Positions 48,609 through 60,635 of a stretch of 64,000 nt of DNA are shown here, piece after piece. Positions within the stretch are counted from its first letter, which is position 1. Each line of letters starts with the position of its first letter. The stretch comes from Rhizophagus irregularis (taxonomy: Eukaryota; Glomeromycota; Glomeromycetes; Glomerales; Glomeraceae), in assembly GCF_026210795.1 (NCBI RefSeq), contig NC_089457.1, positions 3,100,001 to 3,164,000 on the forward strand. The letters are read 5' to 3'. The notes under the pieces were generated by a model. The model was not told the origin of the DNA and ran no database searches. It saw only the letters and a list, made by a program, of their open reading frames with translations. The position numbers and the translations under genes are program-made.

Positions 48609-50040
48609 GGTTGGTTGCCATAAATAACGATTATTATATATCGAATTACAACCTTTAGCGGTTGTAATATTATAAACATAAGTTGTAAATTGGCTGTAAA
48701 TACTACACTATTGTGATTAGCTAAAAGATGGTATTTACTTGACTTTTGGACTTACAACTATTTACAAAGACCAACATTATCGTTATTGATAATAATGATA
48801 ATCCGGATTCTAATGGAAATGCAAGTTTTCTTTATGATAATGCAGATTAGGATGATTTGAATTACAATTTAGAATATGATAAAACTTTCAAGGATTAAAG
48901 TATCTGGAAACCCTAAATTTACGGAACTTACATAATTTTTTGTGCAAATCTAGTAGTTTTCAGTGATGATACTAAAAGAAAAAATATGAAAGTAGGGAAA
49001 TCATCGTAATGGGATCAGTTTAGATTGGAACTAATAAAATCAAATGATTTTTCTTAATATTTTATTTATAAATTATGCTACAATGAAAGAAATTATATAC
49101 AAGTAATACGGCACTTTTTTATTTGTCAAATAAAATAAATACACGATTATTTTATGCTAAGTCATAAAAATCTAGTTTGATTTTTTTGCAATAACCTCGC
49201 CCTTTTTATTTCTCTCTACTTGACTACATTAAAAGCTAAGCCTGGCTTTTGTGCTTTACCCATTAATCATCGCATACAATGACATTACCTTTCATATACA
49301 ATAAATATCAGCTTCAATAGTTTGAATATTAATTATCAAGTAAAATAACATCGTGATCATTGTTATTTCTCCATGCTATACTAGTCAACTGAAATATAAA
49401 CCTTTAACTTACTGCATAAATTTCTAAGGTATAGCATCTAGGTTATAGCATTCAGAACAGTGCACAAAATCTATTCAAATTTTGCCAGATTTTTCAAAGG
49501 TTTTGAAATATCTGGTAAAATTTTTTAAGTAATAAATCTTGAATGATTTCAGATATTTTACTGCAGATTTCAGTATTTTTCAGAAGATTTCTGGAATTTT
49601 TCTAAAAACTTTTTGTGCACTGATTCAAATGGGCATCTTTAAAAATTATTTCTATATTGTATTGTGTGACACCATAATTGTTTCACTAACTTCCCAGGAA
49701 GGCAGGAACCTAATGAAAATAAGCAACTGTGACCTCTTAGATCTAAGAATTTATATATTTTAAAGTCCACTATTATTTTCTTGACAAGATTTGAATCATA
49801 ATTTCACAAAATATTACTGTATTGTTTATTTCTTAAAATCAATTTGAAAAATATACATAATATTTGATAAAACATTTTCTATTGAATATTTACAATTAAT
49901 TTCTGCCCAAGTTTTCATTTCATTCTAACCTGGAAATAGATCCTATAAAATAAGTTCTTGGAAAAATTAATAAATAAATTAGATTCCTTCTAATTAAAGT
50001 CACAGGTCAAAAAGTGTTAAATCAGTAATCAATCAGTCAT
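48609..50040. other. Gene-free spacer
   Basis: No supportable gene. Short ORFs (for example 49539-49763) have no motif. AT-rich with no strong repeats. Confidence 0.5.
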
Positions 50041-50440
50041 CAATCGGGTATCTGATTTGTACCTGATTGGTAACTGATTGCCTCAATCAGATACCAATCG
50101 GGCTGCCCGATTGGCATCTGATTTCTGCCAAAATTCGACACCAACCGGGCAGTCTGATTGATGACGGATTGATATACCGATTGGTATCAGATTGGTGACC
50201 GATTGGTGACAGATTGGTGACAGATTGGTGACAGATTGGTGACAGATTGGTGACCGATTGGTGACCGATTGGTGGTCTATTTATGGTCAATCGATGGTCA
50301 ATTTATGGTCAATCGATGGTCAACTTATGGTCAATTGATGATCAACTTATGGTCAATCGATGATTAACTTATGGTCAATTGATGGTCAACTTATGGTTAA
50401 TCGATAGTCAATTTATGGTCAATTTATGGGTTAATTTATG
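50030..50440. repeat. Two adjoining 11-bp/22-bp minisatellites
   Basis: 50030-50165 is an interspersed palindromic set of 'cagtcatcaatcggg', 'ctgattgg' and 'accaatcgggc' motifs. From about 50170 to 50280 the unit GATTGGTGACA/C is repeated head to tail about ten times. From about 50270 to 50440 it changes to a 22-bp unit of two 11-mers, ATGGTCAATCG and ATGGTCAACTT. The 67-residue minus-strand ORF is just the translated repeat. Confidence 0.75.
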
Positions 50441-51239
50441 GTAGTAATCACATAACCAATAATAAAATTTATTACAGCACATTATAATATTTATTAAAAT
50501 TATAAACTCTATAAATAATAAAATACATAGTGTCTTTATTTAAATAAAAACCATTCATAATCTTTTTTAAATACTTTATACTACATACAAAATGATGTAA
50601 TATTTGAAAACAGATGTTAGAATATAACTGATAAAGTTAGTAATATTTAATAAATAGTAAAGTGTAAATATAAAAGTTAGTAATCATAGTAAAATACAAA
50701 TACAAAGTTAGTATTATGAAGAGTTTGATAAAAAAAAAGAAAAATACGTGATGATGTTAGTAAAATATAAAAAAAAAGAATAACATTAGTAATATAAAAT
50801 AAAAGAAATATAACGTTACATTAGTAATATTAATAAGTGATAAAGTTAATATTATAAAATAAAATATAGTCAGTACAATAAATTTAATGACAAAAATACA
50901 ATAATTAATATACCTGTAAAATGTAAAGAGAGTAAGAAAAAAACAGAAAAGAAAGAGCGTGTATATTTTTTGAAAAATAAACAAACTCGAGTTTGGTAAT
51001 TTATATGCATGTTAAGATCAGGTCACGTGCATAAAGATCAGACTGAATTTTAATTGGTTAATAATAGATATAATAGATAAATATCGCATCTCCAGAAACT
51101 GAAAATTTCAAATTTACTTGTCTCATAATTTTACCTTATATATAGTGACCTTTTAAATTTGTATTAAATTTTACCTTGACTTTTGGAGACCTAAATTTTT
51201 TTAAAATTGTTTAATAATATTAATTTATTTAATATAAAT

Positions 51240-51985
51240 TTAATAAAAAGTATATTATTTTTTATTTAATGTTCGAATTCTAAAAAAAATTTCTATTAAA
51301 AATATCTCATACAAATTCTTAGAAAATTTCAAAAAAAAATCTCTATTTCCTATACGAATCTTAGAAAATCTCAAAAAAAAAATTTTCTATCAAAAATATC
51401 TATACGAACCCTAAAAAATTTTACAAAAAAGAAATCTCTATCAATCAAAAATATATTCCATACGAACCCTAAAAAATTTCACAAAAAAAATCTCTATTAA
51501 AATATCCCATACGAACTCTTCCTAAGGTTGCTTGCCAAAACCTCTCCAAAATCCTGCGATAAATTTCGGCAAGATTTTACTATATGTTTACTATAGTTTC
51601 GGCAGGGTTTCGGCAGTTTTGGCAAATGGGGGTTTCAGCATTTTGGCAAAGTTTCGGCAGGATTTTTAATATGATTTAATATAGTTTTGGCATTTTCCGT
51701 ATAGGTTTCGGCAGTTATTAAGAAGGTTTCGGCAAGCAACCTTAACTCTTCCCATACGAACTCTTAGAAAATCTTTATCAAAATATTCCATATGAACTCT
51801 TCCCATACGAACCCTTAGAAATCTCAAAAAAAAAAAATCTCTATTTATCAAAAATATCCTATACGAATCTTAGGAAATCTCTCAAAAAAAAAAATTTTCT
51901 ATCAGATATCCTATACAAACCCTTCCCATATGAACTCTTAGAAAATCTCTTAAAAAAAATTTTCCATCAGATATCCCATATAACC
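51240..51985. repeat. Degenerate tandem array (CCATACGAACTCTTAGAAAATCTC units)
   Basis: About 15 imperfect units of 35-55 bp, each with 'cctatacgaa' or 'cccatacgaac', a 'ttagaaaatctc' core and an A-run, then 'tctat(c)aaaaat'. The array is interrupted by the hAT-type MITE at 51523-51745. Confidence 0.7.
51523..51745. mobile_element. hAT-type MITE with 8-bp target site duplication
   Basis: It begins TAAGGTTGCTTGCCAAAACC and ends with its inverse (reverse reads TAAGGTTGCTTGCCGAAACC). It is flanked by direct repeats ACTCTTCC at 51515-51522 and 51746-51753, an 8-bp duplication as made by hAT transposases. The interior contains several 'gtttcggca' direct repeats. 223 bp, non-coding. The intact TSD and near-identical ends suggest a fairly recent insertion. 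Confidence 0.8.
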
Positions 51986-52071
51986 CTTCCCATATGGAGT
52001 TTAAAGAGTTTTGAACTGGTTTATAAAAACTGTATAAAAAAAAATATTTTAAAACATGTTATTAAACCCGT

Positions 52072-52585
52072 TGTTACCCCTAGTCACGTGTAGAGTTACA
52101 ACTTACTGCGCCAGAAGATCATGTGGAAAATTAGGATCTACTGTGCCCAACTGTGCCAAGCCGACCTAGCCGCAGCCTACTTAGCCTATTATTTCTATTA
52201 TATTTATTATATTAATTATATTTAATATAATCGATATAATTATTTTATTTATTATATTTAATTTATTTATTATATTTATTATATTAGTTATATTTATTAT
52301 ATTTATTATATCTTTATATGTAGTAACTTTTATATAAATAACGTTGGTATTTTCCCTCGTTATAAGTTTAGTTCCTTCAGTTCAAATTAGTTTACCTTTA
52401 GTTCCTATTAGTTCTTATTCTTGTAATTATAAAGTTCTATAATAAAGTATAACCTTTTACACTATAAACGAACTCCCTATTTTAAGCGTGTCTTGTTTGA
52501 TTGGATTTCAGTTATAGTTAAACGTACTTAATCTCCCTAACTGCAAATCATAGTTAATCTATTCAACGTATCGAATTGATTAACA
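52072..52585 (+). repeat. 5' LTR (514 bp)
   Basis: Starts TGTTACCCC and ends TTAACA. It contains an AT-rich TTATATT run, a TATATAAATA box at about 52331 and AATAAAG near 52440. It matches the 3' LTR except for single-base transitions and a 36-bp shorter TTATATTAGTTATAT repeat. Confidence 0.9.
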
Positions 52586-52587
52586 AG

Positions 52588-52604
52588 TGGTGATTCCTGC
52601 CCGG
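52588..52604 (+). other. Primer-binding site
   Basis: TGGTGATTCCTGCCCGG lies 2 nt after the 5' LTR, as expected for a sequence complementary to a tRNA 3' end ending CCA. The tRNA identity cannot be fixed from this window. Confidence 0.75.
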
Positions 52605-52637
52605 TAAAAGGCTATACTGTGAATTAACAATTGATTT

Positions 52638-52795
52638 CCTTTCTCAGACGAACTTAAGAATACTTGCAGACGAACTTGCAGACGTAATTTCTTTTCTCAG
52701 ACGAACTTGAGATACTTGCAGACGCACTTGCAAACGAAATTTACTTTCTCAGACGTACTTGAGATATTTGCAGACGTACTTGCAACTTTTGTGTA
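52638..52795 (+). repeat. Threefold ~53-bp repeat in the Gypsy leader
   Basis: Three head-to-tail copies beginning CTTTCTCAGACGAACTT and containing ACTTGCAGACG twice, ending just before the gag ATG at 52795. The copies differ at a few positions. Confidence 0.7.
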
Positions 52796-54350
52796 TGTTA
52801 CTTGAACAACAAGAAGCGACTTCAGTCCAATATCTTATTCAACACTTCAATCGCGAAATTCCTACTGTAATTGATCATTCGTGCACTATTTGCTATCCTA
52901 CACCTCAAACTGTAACTATACAATTCAGAAATTTTTGGAATTGGTTAGAAACATATTATCGTGCAGAAACTTTTACTCTATATACTGTACAAGCTCTACC
53001 TATTTATTGTGCTGCTTTTCAAAACGACTCAAATTCTACTAAGCCACCCCAAGTAGTTGACCTTGCATTAAAAATATTACTTAGTATTTCTTATTTTGTG
53101 CGTCCAGACGTATTAGAAGATTTAGTATATTACTTCTTAAATTTTACTTTTCGAACCAATTATTTTAATAACCCTGTCACCCCTGAATTAATTAACACTT
53201 TTAATGCTGATTTAGTTACTGCTAATAATTATCCATTATCTAATTATCAAGCCCCTCCAAATAACCCCTTATTAAATAATCCACCTGTTAATCAAAATAA
53301 TAACGCCAACATGAATGAAGGTCAGATGAAAGATCTTATGAAGTTAGTTTGGGGAGCTGACCCAATAAATAATACTAACCCCAGAAATGTTGGAGACCTT
53401 TTGGAAAATACTTTGAATAATAATACAACTGCTATTACTAATGCTTTACAAAATAATCTTAATGCCATTAACGCTCTTACAACTGCCAACCAAAATCGTA
53501 CCACATCTAAAGTTGTAGATGTTCCCTTTTTCTATGGACGTGATGATGAGGATCCATACGAATGGTGTCGACTCTTTGAAGCTGCCTTTGCAGCTAATGG
53601 ATGGCCAGATAATCGAAAAATTGCTTTAGCCGCTGGATTTCTTAAGGAAGCTGCCTGAGATTGGTATGAAGAGGATAGAGGAAATATCAATCAATGGCAT
53701 ATAGATGCCAATGCAAATAATTTTGATACCCGACTTATAAACTACTTTGCAACTGCTGCTCGAAGAAATCAATGGACCAGAGAATTGCAAAATATTAAAC
53801 AAGAAGACAATGAATCAGTAGAAAACTATTCTCGATGTTTTAAAAAGTTGTTAAATAAAGCTACACAAGGAGAAGCTTTAGCCGCAAGATACCAAATTAA
53901 CTACTATATTAATGGTCTCAAGCCCTTCTTAGTTGGACAGGTAGTAATTGGAAATACTGATACTTTGGAAGCAACCATTACCCGAGCCAAGTTAGTAGAA
54001 TTAGGTGTAAATACTACTCTTTTAACTACAACACCTGTAACTACTAGTACTGCAGAACCTATTCCAACTACTACTACTACTACTGTTAAACCAGCTCCAC
54101 AAGTAGATGGAATGGAAGCATTAACAAAACAAATGCAACAACTCGCTCTTAATTATGCAAATCTTTCATCAGTTTTAATGGTTTAACAAAGCACTCCTCG
54201 AAATACTAGACCTAGACCTAATAATAATAATAATCAAAATCATCAAAATGGTCAAGCCCCTACTCAGAATTCCTTCAATCCAAATATTACTTGTTTCAGA
54301 TGTGGAAATGTAGGACATATTTCCAGAAATTGTCAAATGGGAAGAAATAC
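52795..54350 (+). pseudogene. gag: Gypsy gag (capsid and zinc knuckle) with two stops
   Basis: One frame from ATG 52795, broken by TGA at 53656 and TAA at 54184. The N-terminal part is Asn- and Pro-rich. The retrotransposon gag domain follows (PYEWCRLFEAAFAANGW, a stop, then DWYEED and ESVENYSRCFKKLLNK, INYYINGLKPF). A CCHC zinc knuckle CFRCGNVGHISRNC lies at about 54292-54333. Gag packages the element RNA into virus-like particles. gag and pol are in the same frame, so a single polyprotein is likely. The ORF that appears to begin at 52759 uses TTG; the ATG at 52795 is a better start. Confidence 0.85.
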
Positions 54351-56490
54351 CAATAATGGAAATATTAATGGTAACAATAATAATAATAATCGCCCTCGTC
54401 AAAGAGCACCAGTTACACCTATTAATTATGCAGATGATGAAGCAGAAATTTACTATGATGAATATGAGGATGAATATGAGGAAGAATGGGAAGAAGAAGA
54501 CGAATATGAAGCATATGTTACAACTCGTTCTAGATCTGTTCCATACGAGATATCTTCTCCTAGAGGAAAAAGAACAAGATTTTCAGAATCTCGAAAGGAA
54601 GACCAATTACGTACCCAACCTATTCCTCCAGTAACTCCTTCTACACCTATGGATATGGATGCTACAGCAGAACCTTCAACAAAAAGAAAAGTAAGAACCA
54701 AAATGGTCCCTGCACCTATTGAAAATGTCAATGAATTTGACATAGCTAAATATATTAGTGACCTACCTTGTGGTCTATCTATTGGACAAGCTACAGCTCA
54801 ACTTCCTGTTTACAGGAAAGGATTAATTCAAAGTATGAGGAGAAAGCGTGAAAAGATTGATAACAATAATTATATTGGAGAAAGTTACTATGGAGACTCC
54901 AACTCAGAAGAAGAAACTCCCATTACCGCTGCTAAATGTGAATTTCATATTAACCAACAACCAGTTATTGCAGTAATTGATAGTGGAGCTGCAGTTAGTA
55001 TTATGACTACTGCTATGATGAAAACTTTGAAATTAACTATCGATGGACCTTCAGAATATGTAATTAAAACTGCCAATGGAACTAGAGTTAGATCATTGGG
55101 AGAAATCCAAAATTTACCCCTAAAAGTCAGAAATTTAATTATTAAAACCAATGTTCAAATCATAGAATCGAGCGACAGTGTTTTCATTCTAGGAAACAAC
55201 TGGATGAGAAAGGTAAATGCTGCTCTTGACTGGGACAAGAAGACATTAACTATCAGATACAATGGACGATCCACAACAGTCCCTGTGATTTTTACTCTCC
55301 CAAAACCTATTAAAATGAAGCAATCATTTGAGTATGATGACGAAGAGGAATATGAGTCTGAAGAGTTAGAAGAAGCTCAAATTTATATGTCTGATTTTTC
55401 TGGTTATTCAACAGAAGAATCCCTTGAATTTAACCCATGGGAAAATGAAGTATCTCCTGCCCACCAAAATAATGAAGATGAAGAATTGAAAGAATAAAAT
55501 CCTGCCATTTATTTAGCTCAAGCAGAAGTATATAGTGGAGAAAAAGTCAATCCAGATTTACATTTAAAACTGTTAGACTACCATCAACAAAGCCAATTTC
55601 AACAACTCTTAAATGACTATGCAGATATTTGTGCTAAAAGCCAAACGGAAATTGGAAAAACAAATGTAATTAAGCACAAAATTATTACAAAAGATGCTAC
55701 TCCTATCTCTCAACCACCCTACAGATGTAATCCTAAATATAGAAAATTTTTACAAGGAGAAATCACAAGAATGGAAAGTTAAGGTCTTATACGAAAATCA
55801 GCCAGCCCTTGGGCTTCACCTGTAGTAATTGTTGATAAAAAAGGAGGAGAAAAACGTTTATGCATAGATTATCGCAAATTGAATGCTGTCACCAAAGCAG
55901 ATGCTTACCCATTGCCTCGAATTGATGATATGCTTGAATCTTTTAGTAATGCAACATGGTTTACCACATTAGATTTAGCCAGTGGTTATTGGCAAGTAGC
56001 CATGGATCCAGCAGACGTTGAGAAAACTGCCTTCATTACTCCCTTTGGATTATATGAATTTCTTGTAATGCCCTTTGGTTTAGCTTATGCGCCTGGAACT
56101 TTTCAACGATTAATGAATAGAATACTCCAGGAGTATCTAGGGAAATTTGTAGCAGTTTATTTAGATGATGTAATCATTTACTCAAAAGGAACCTTAGAGC
56201 AACATTTGGATCACCTTAGACAAGTATTTGAAACTTTTAGACGAGCAAATTTGAAGATTAAACTTAAGAAGTGTTATTTTTGCCTTGGAAATATTCATTT
56301 CCTGGGACATGTAGTTGGACGAGAAGGCATCCGACCTGATCCAGAAAAAATTGAGAAAATTAGAACTTTTCTGGTCCTAACAAATTTAACACAACTTCGC
56401 TCAGCATTAGGCTTATTCTCCTATTATCGAAAGTTCATCAAAGATTTCTCAAAAATAGCTAAACCAATGTTATTACTTTTAAAGAAGTAA
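54351..56490 (+). pseudogene. pol: Gypsy pol: protease and reverse transcriptase, with stops
   Basis: Same frame as gag. An acidic linker rich in Glu/Tyr leads to the aspartic protease (VIAVIDSGAAVSIM, about 54970-55000, active-site DSGA; ILGNNWMRK further on). TAA stops occur at 55495 and 55780. The RT then shows GLIRKSASPWASPVVIVDKK, LDLASGYWQVAM, AFITPFGLYEF and YLDDVIIYS (YLDD, about 56157-56170), ending in FLGHVVGREGI and the ALGLFSYYRKFI block. A 1-nt frameshift near 56480 separates RT from RNase H. Confidence 0.9.
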
Positions 56491-57851
56491 ACCCCTTTCA
56501 TTGGACTGAGAAACAACAAACTGCATTTGATTATTTGAAGGAAAGATTAATTAAATCCCCAATCTTAACATATCCTGACTTTGAACAACCCTTCATTATC
56601 CATACAAACGCATCTGGAACCGGACTTGGTGCTGTGTTATCACAAATAAGAGAGGATGGAAAAGAATATGTAGTCGCTTATGCCAGCAGATCTCTGAATA
56701 AGGCTGAGTGCAATTACCCTATAACTGATCAGGAATGTCTTGCAATAGTGTGGGCTATCAAACACTTTCAACACTACTTAGGATTGAAACCTTTCACAAT
56801 TGTTACCGACCACTCTGCTCTAAAATGGTTAAAGACATCCAAAATCCCAAAAGGCCGCCATGCGAGATGGGTCATGGACCTTCAACAGTATGACTTTAAT
56901 ATTAAGCATCGAGCGGGAAAAGCAAATGCAAATGCAGACGCATTATCCAGAATGTTTGAAGAAGATAATCAAACTCTTAGTTGTTTCATGATTTCTATTG
57001 AAAAAGAAAAACAAACTAATGCAAATGAAAGCTTTACTCCAGTACATGAAGAGTATAATGCAGATTCAGAAGATGATTATACCGATAGAACTGCTCAAAG
57101 AGCTATCGATTTGCTAAATCGTTGTAATAATTTATTATACGATATGCAAAGTTACATTGAAGAACGATCAGAAAATAGTTCTCCTATCAATATTATTTCA
57201 GGAATTCGATATGATTTCAACAACCCCAATGGACCTCATCCAGAAGATTGTATTTGTAAAGTTTGTCAACCTCCTCCAGCCCGTTCACCATCACTATATA
57301 GTTGCTGTAATGAGATTATTTGTCGGTGTAATGAAGATAACTATTCAATTGATACAGAAGAATATAATAATTCATGGGAAAGACAAATGTATGGAAATGT
57401 ATTCTCTGATTATTCAGAAGAAAATCAGATCAATATTGAAGAATATATCGCCTGGACCATGTATGGTATGGATCGTCAAGCTCTAGAAAATATGTATTTG
57501 GAAAATATTAAAATTAAACAAGTAATCGCCGGTCAACCAATCAATCATGGTGGAAGTCGTTGTACCATGGAATGTGATACAGAAAATCATCACATGCATA
57601 CATATTGTACGATGTGCAAGAAGAATTTATTTTATGGAACTACTATACATGACTGTATCATTGGATTCACTTTAGGAAAAATTAGGCCAGATATGAATCC
57701 CAAATTTCTTATTAATAATCAATGGTGGAAAGAACCTCAAGCAGTACAACTTGAAAATAATATCAATTATCTTAAATATATCGAACGATTAATAAATGAT
57801 TTACCAGTTCACAAAGTATCTTTGGAACCTTTCATTGCCAATTTGGACTAA
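56491..57851 (+). pseudogene. pol: Gypsy pol: RNase H and a Cys/His-rich insert
   Basis: The RNase H domain (about 56510-56960) shows TNASGTGLGAVLSQ (the usual TDAS has become TNAS, loss of a catalytic Asp), SRSLNKAECNYP and TDHSALKWL, then RAGKANANADALSR. An unusual segment of about 280 residues follows (56960-57851) with clustered Cys/His: CICKVC (about 57250), SCCNEIICRC (about 57300-57330) and CTMECDTENHHMHTYCTMC (about 57560-57620). This looks like a zinc-binding insert not standard between RNase H and integrase in Ty3/Gypsy. It stops at 57849. Confidence 0.8.
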
Positions 57852-57933
57852 AAGTCCACCTCTTTTACATATTATAATTAACAAAGTATCAAAAGGTGAA
57901 AGCGAAAGTGTCCGCATCGTGACGAGATAGCCT

Positions 57934-59208
57934 AAATTTTCAAAAATAAATATCGAACATTACAATAACATATATAATTATTTAAAATATAATCAAGTAC
58001 CTTCTACATTAAATAACCAACAACAACAACAAATTCAAAAACAATCAGTATATTTTATTATCAAAAATAATTTCATTTATAAAAAGGATAAAAAGAAACA
58101 AAATAATTTATTACGAGTGATTAGAAGACATGAATTGGAACCAGTTCTTTTTATGTTTCACAATGATCCTACTGCTGCGCATTTTTCAGTCGACACAATG
58201 TTTGACAAAATTCAATTAAGATATTATTGGCCACAAATGTACAATGACATCAGATCTTATGTCATGTCATGTGACTCTTGCCAACGAAGAGGAAAACAAA
58301 AGACAAAGTTACCTTTACATCCTATTCCAGTAGAAAGTCCTTTTCATCAAATAGGAATAGATTTTGTAGGACCTTTACCTATAACTACTAATGGAAACAA
58401 ATATATAATTACAGCAATAGATTATTTAACAAAATGGCCAGAAGCACGACCTGTAAAAGAAGCTACTGCAGAACAAGCTGCACTTTTTATTTATGAAGAA
58501 GTAATTTGTCGACATGGATGTCCAGCAAAAATATTATCAGATCAAGGAACTCATTTTAGAAATCAAATAATTGAAAAATTAATGGAAAAATTTCAGATAA
58601 AACATTTATTTTCAACGCCATACCACCCTCAAACAAATGGACTTGTAGAAAGATTTAATCGTACTTTATCAGAATCTTTAGCAAAATTATCAACAGATCA
58701 TATTGATAATTGGGATAATTATATTGTACCAATTTTATTTGCTTATCGTACTACAAAACATTCGACTACAAAAATCGCACCTTTCTTTTTATTATATGGA
58801 CGAGATGCTAAACTACCAACTGATTCATTAGAAAATAATGGAAATCCAACTTTAATAAATCACATAGAAAATTTAGTTGACCAACTACCTCAAGAAATCG
58901 AAATAACTAAGACAAATATTGAAATATCTCAACAAAAACAAAAAGAACGACATGATAGAAAATTACGTCATCAAATAAAATTTTCTATTGGAGATAAAGT
59001 CTTATATTATGACGCAGCAAAAGAAAAGCAATGGACTGGAAAACTAAATTCAAAATGGAAAGGACCATACTATATTCATCAAGTTGGAGAAAAAGGAGCG
59101 TACAAATTACGAACTATAGATGGAAAAGTCTTACGAACTCCTGTAAATGGAAGTTTATTAAAATTGTATCACGATCGACAAAATTGGGAACCAATAATTG
59201 TAGTATAA
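57934..59208 (+). pseudogene. pol: Gypsy pol: integrase
   Basis: Open in its own frame (offset from the RNase H frame) from about 57934. An HHCC zinc region reads FHNDPTAAHFSVDTM...YVMSCDSC. The DDE core follows: IGIDFVGPLP (first Asp), ILSDQGTHF (second Asp), TPYHPQTNGLVERFNRT (Glu). A GPY/F-type C-terminal module reads WKGPYYIHQVG...YKLRTIDG. All three catalytic acids are present. The frame offset upstream implies a frameshift between about 57840 and 57934, or a lost splice/recoding signal. The enzyme joins element cDNA to host DNA. Confidence 0.88.
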
Positions 59209-59436
59209 TTAGTCACGATTAAGATCTACAACTCGTGGCAAATAGTTAATTTTACTTAGTATGATTTACAAGTGTTACAGACGATCAAAATGAATTTGTG
59301 ACACAATGCCCCAGAAAAATTTATTAAAAAGATGAAAAAAAATTTTAGAAATTTTATTGCGAAAAACTTAATGAAAAATTTGTTACAAAAATATATTGGA
59401 AAATTGTAGAGAAAATCAAAAAGAGGAAAATTTTAT

Positions 59437-60134
59437 TTAATCAACTTCTTCATAATTAGGATTAGAAGTAGAACCGTTTGACAAAATTATATTACATTCC
59501 TCAAAAAGCATTTGTTTTGCTTCTTCAAATGCTGCTTCAGCACGACCTCTACTACTCTGCAAGCTTATATTATGTGAAATTAATTGACAAACTCCTTCTT
59601 CAAGACCTTCTATTGTTCGTCGCTGATCAATGATTAATTTTTGGGCTTCCCATAATTTTCGCTGCTCTTCAGCCCAGATTTTATTATGGAACTCAGTATC
59701 AAGATTTTTATGAGTCCCCATTTCCAGCAAGTTTTCAAATTTTTCTTGAAGATCTTCTTTTTCTTCCTTAGCTTTCGTAAGGTCCTCTATTAGAAATAAA
59801 AATGGAGATTTATGGTCACTCCAAGTTAGTTAAAAACTAAGTGAATAAGGTCGATAGTACAAAAAAAGTTCTACAGGTAGAGGCCTTTCAAGACTTAAAT
59901 ATCCTAGAAGTACAAGTACCCCGTCTACAAGCTGCACAAAATCAACCTTTCAAGAACCGGATATAAGGTCAAAACCCTGTCTACAGGCAATTATACCGTT
60001 TAAGAGACATCTTAAGAACCTTGCGTACAATACCCACCTTCAAGTTGACGAACTTTCATCTTACGCGCTTCTTTAAGTCTTTGAAATCTTGCTCGAGATT
60101 TCTGACGTGAGGTATTAGATCGACAACAGGTCAT
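59437..60134 (-). CDS. Antisense spliced ORF inside the Gypsy element: basic region plus coiled coil (bZIP-like)
   Basis: Minus strand. Exon 1 is 60134-60038, the intron 60037-59787 (GTGGGT donor, TAATAG acceptor), exon 2 59786-59437; 148 aa with phases closing. Residues 4-32 are strongly basic (CRSNTSRQKSRARFQRLKEA). From about residue 29 a heptad-like stretch follows (VRQLEEDLTKAKEEKEDLQE, then FENLLEMG), and a further Glu/Gln/Leu-rich helical region runs to the end. Basic region followed by coiled coil is the bZIP plan, but the canonical N-x7-R spacing is off by one, so DNA binding is only a possibility. It lies between integrase and the 3' LTR, antisense to pol. Ty3/Gypsy elements seldom carry antisense spliced genes there. 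Confidence 0.6.
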
Positions 60135-60635
60135 GATAGATAGATTGATAGATAGATAGATAGGTAGACAAAGAAAATTTTAGAAAGATTTTGGGATAAT
60201 ATTAAAGATTTTACGTGAAGATAAGAAAAAGAGAAAGGGAAAAATTTAGACCTTATATAAGAAATAGGCACGACGCGAAAACACGTTAAGATCAGGCACA
60301 ACAAAAATATCACAAAAAATCACGACGTGAAAAATTATGAAAAATGTGGATGCATAAGACGCGCAAAAATCATTTTTGAAAATATTTCTGGAAAGTTCTA
60401 GAGAAAAATGTGAAGATATTTTTAGAATAAGGAAAAATAATCTTAAAATAGAAAAATGCGGTTAAATAATTTAAGCGCTAAAAATAACTGATAGATGTGG
60501 TGAAACATGATAAGTAATACAAAAATCTCATCAGAAATAAACAAAAATCTAATCAGCAAAATGATCTACAAAAATTTAAAACATATATATAGATGCGGAT
60601 AAGTTGACAAAAGAGTTTAAACCGCTTGAAGAAAA

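Noticed and set aside
50087-50290. 67-aa minus-strand ORF of SPICHQSVTN-type repeats
   Set aside because: Translation of the 11-bp minisatellite.
50030-50440. CRISPR-like repeat array
   Set aside because: Units are contiguous with no unique spacers, and the genome is eukaryotic.
54453-54743. 96-aa minus-strand Ser-rich ORF
   Set aside because: Antisense shadow of the acidic Glu/Tyr linker in Gypsy pol.
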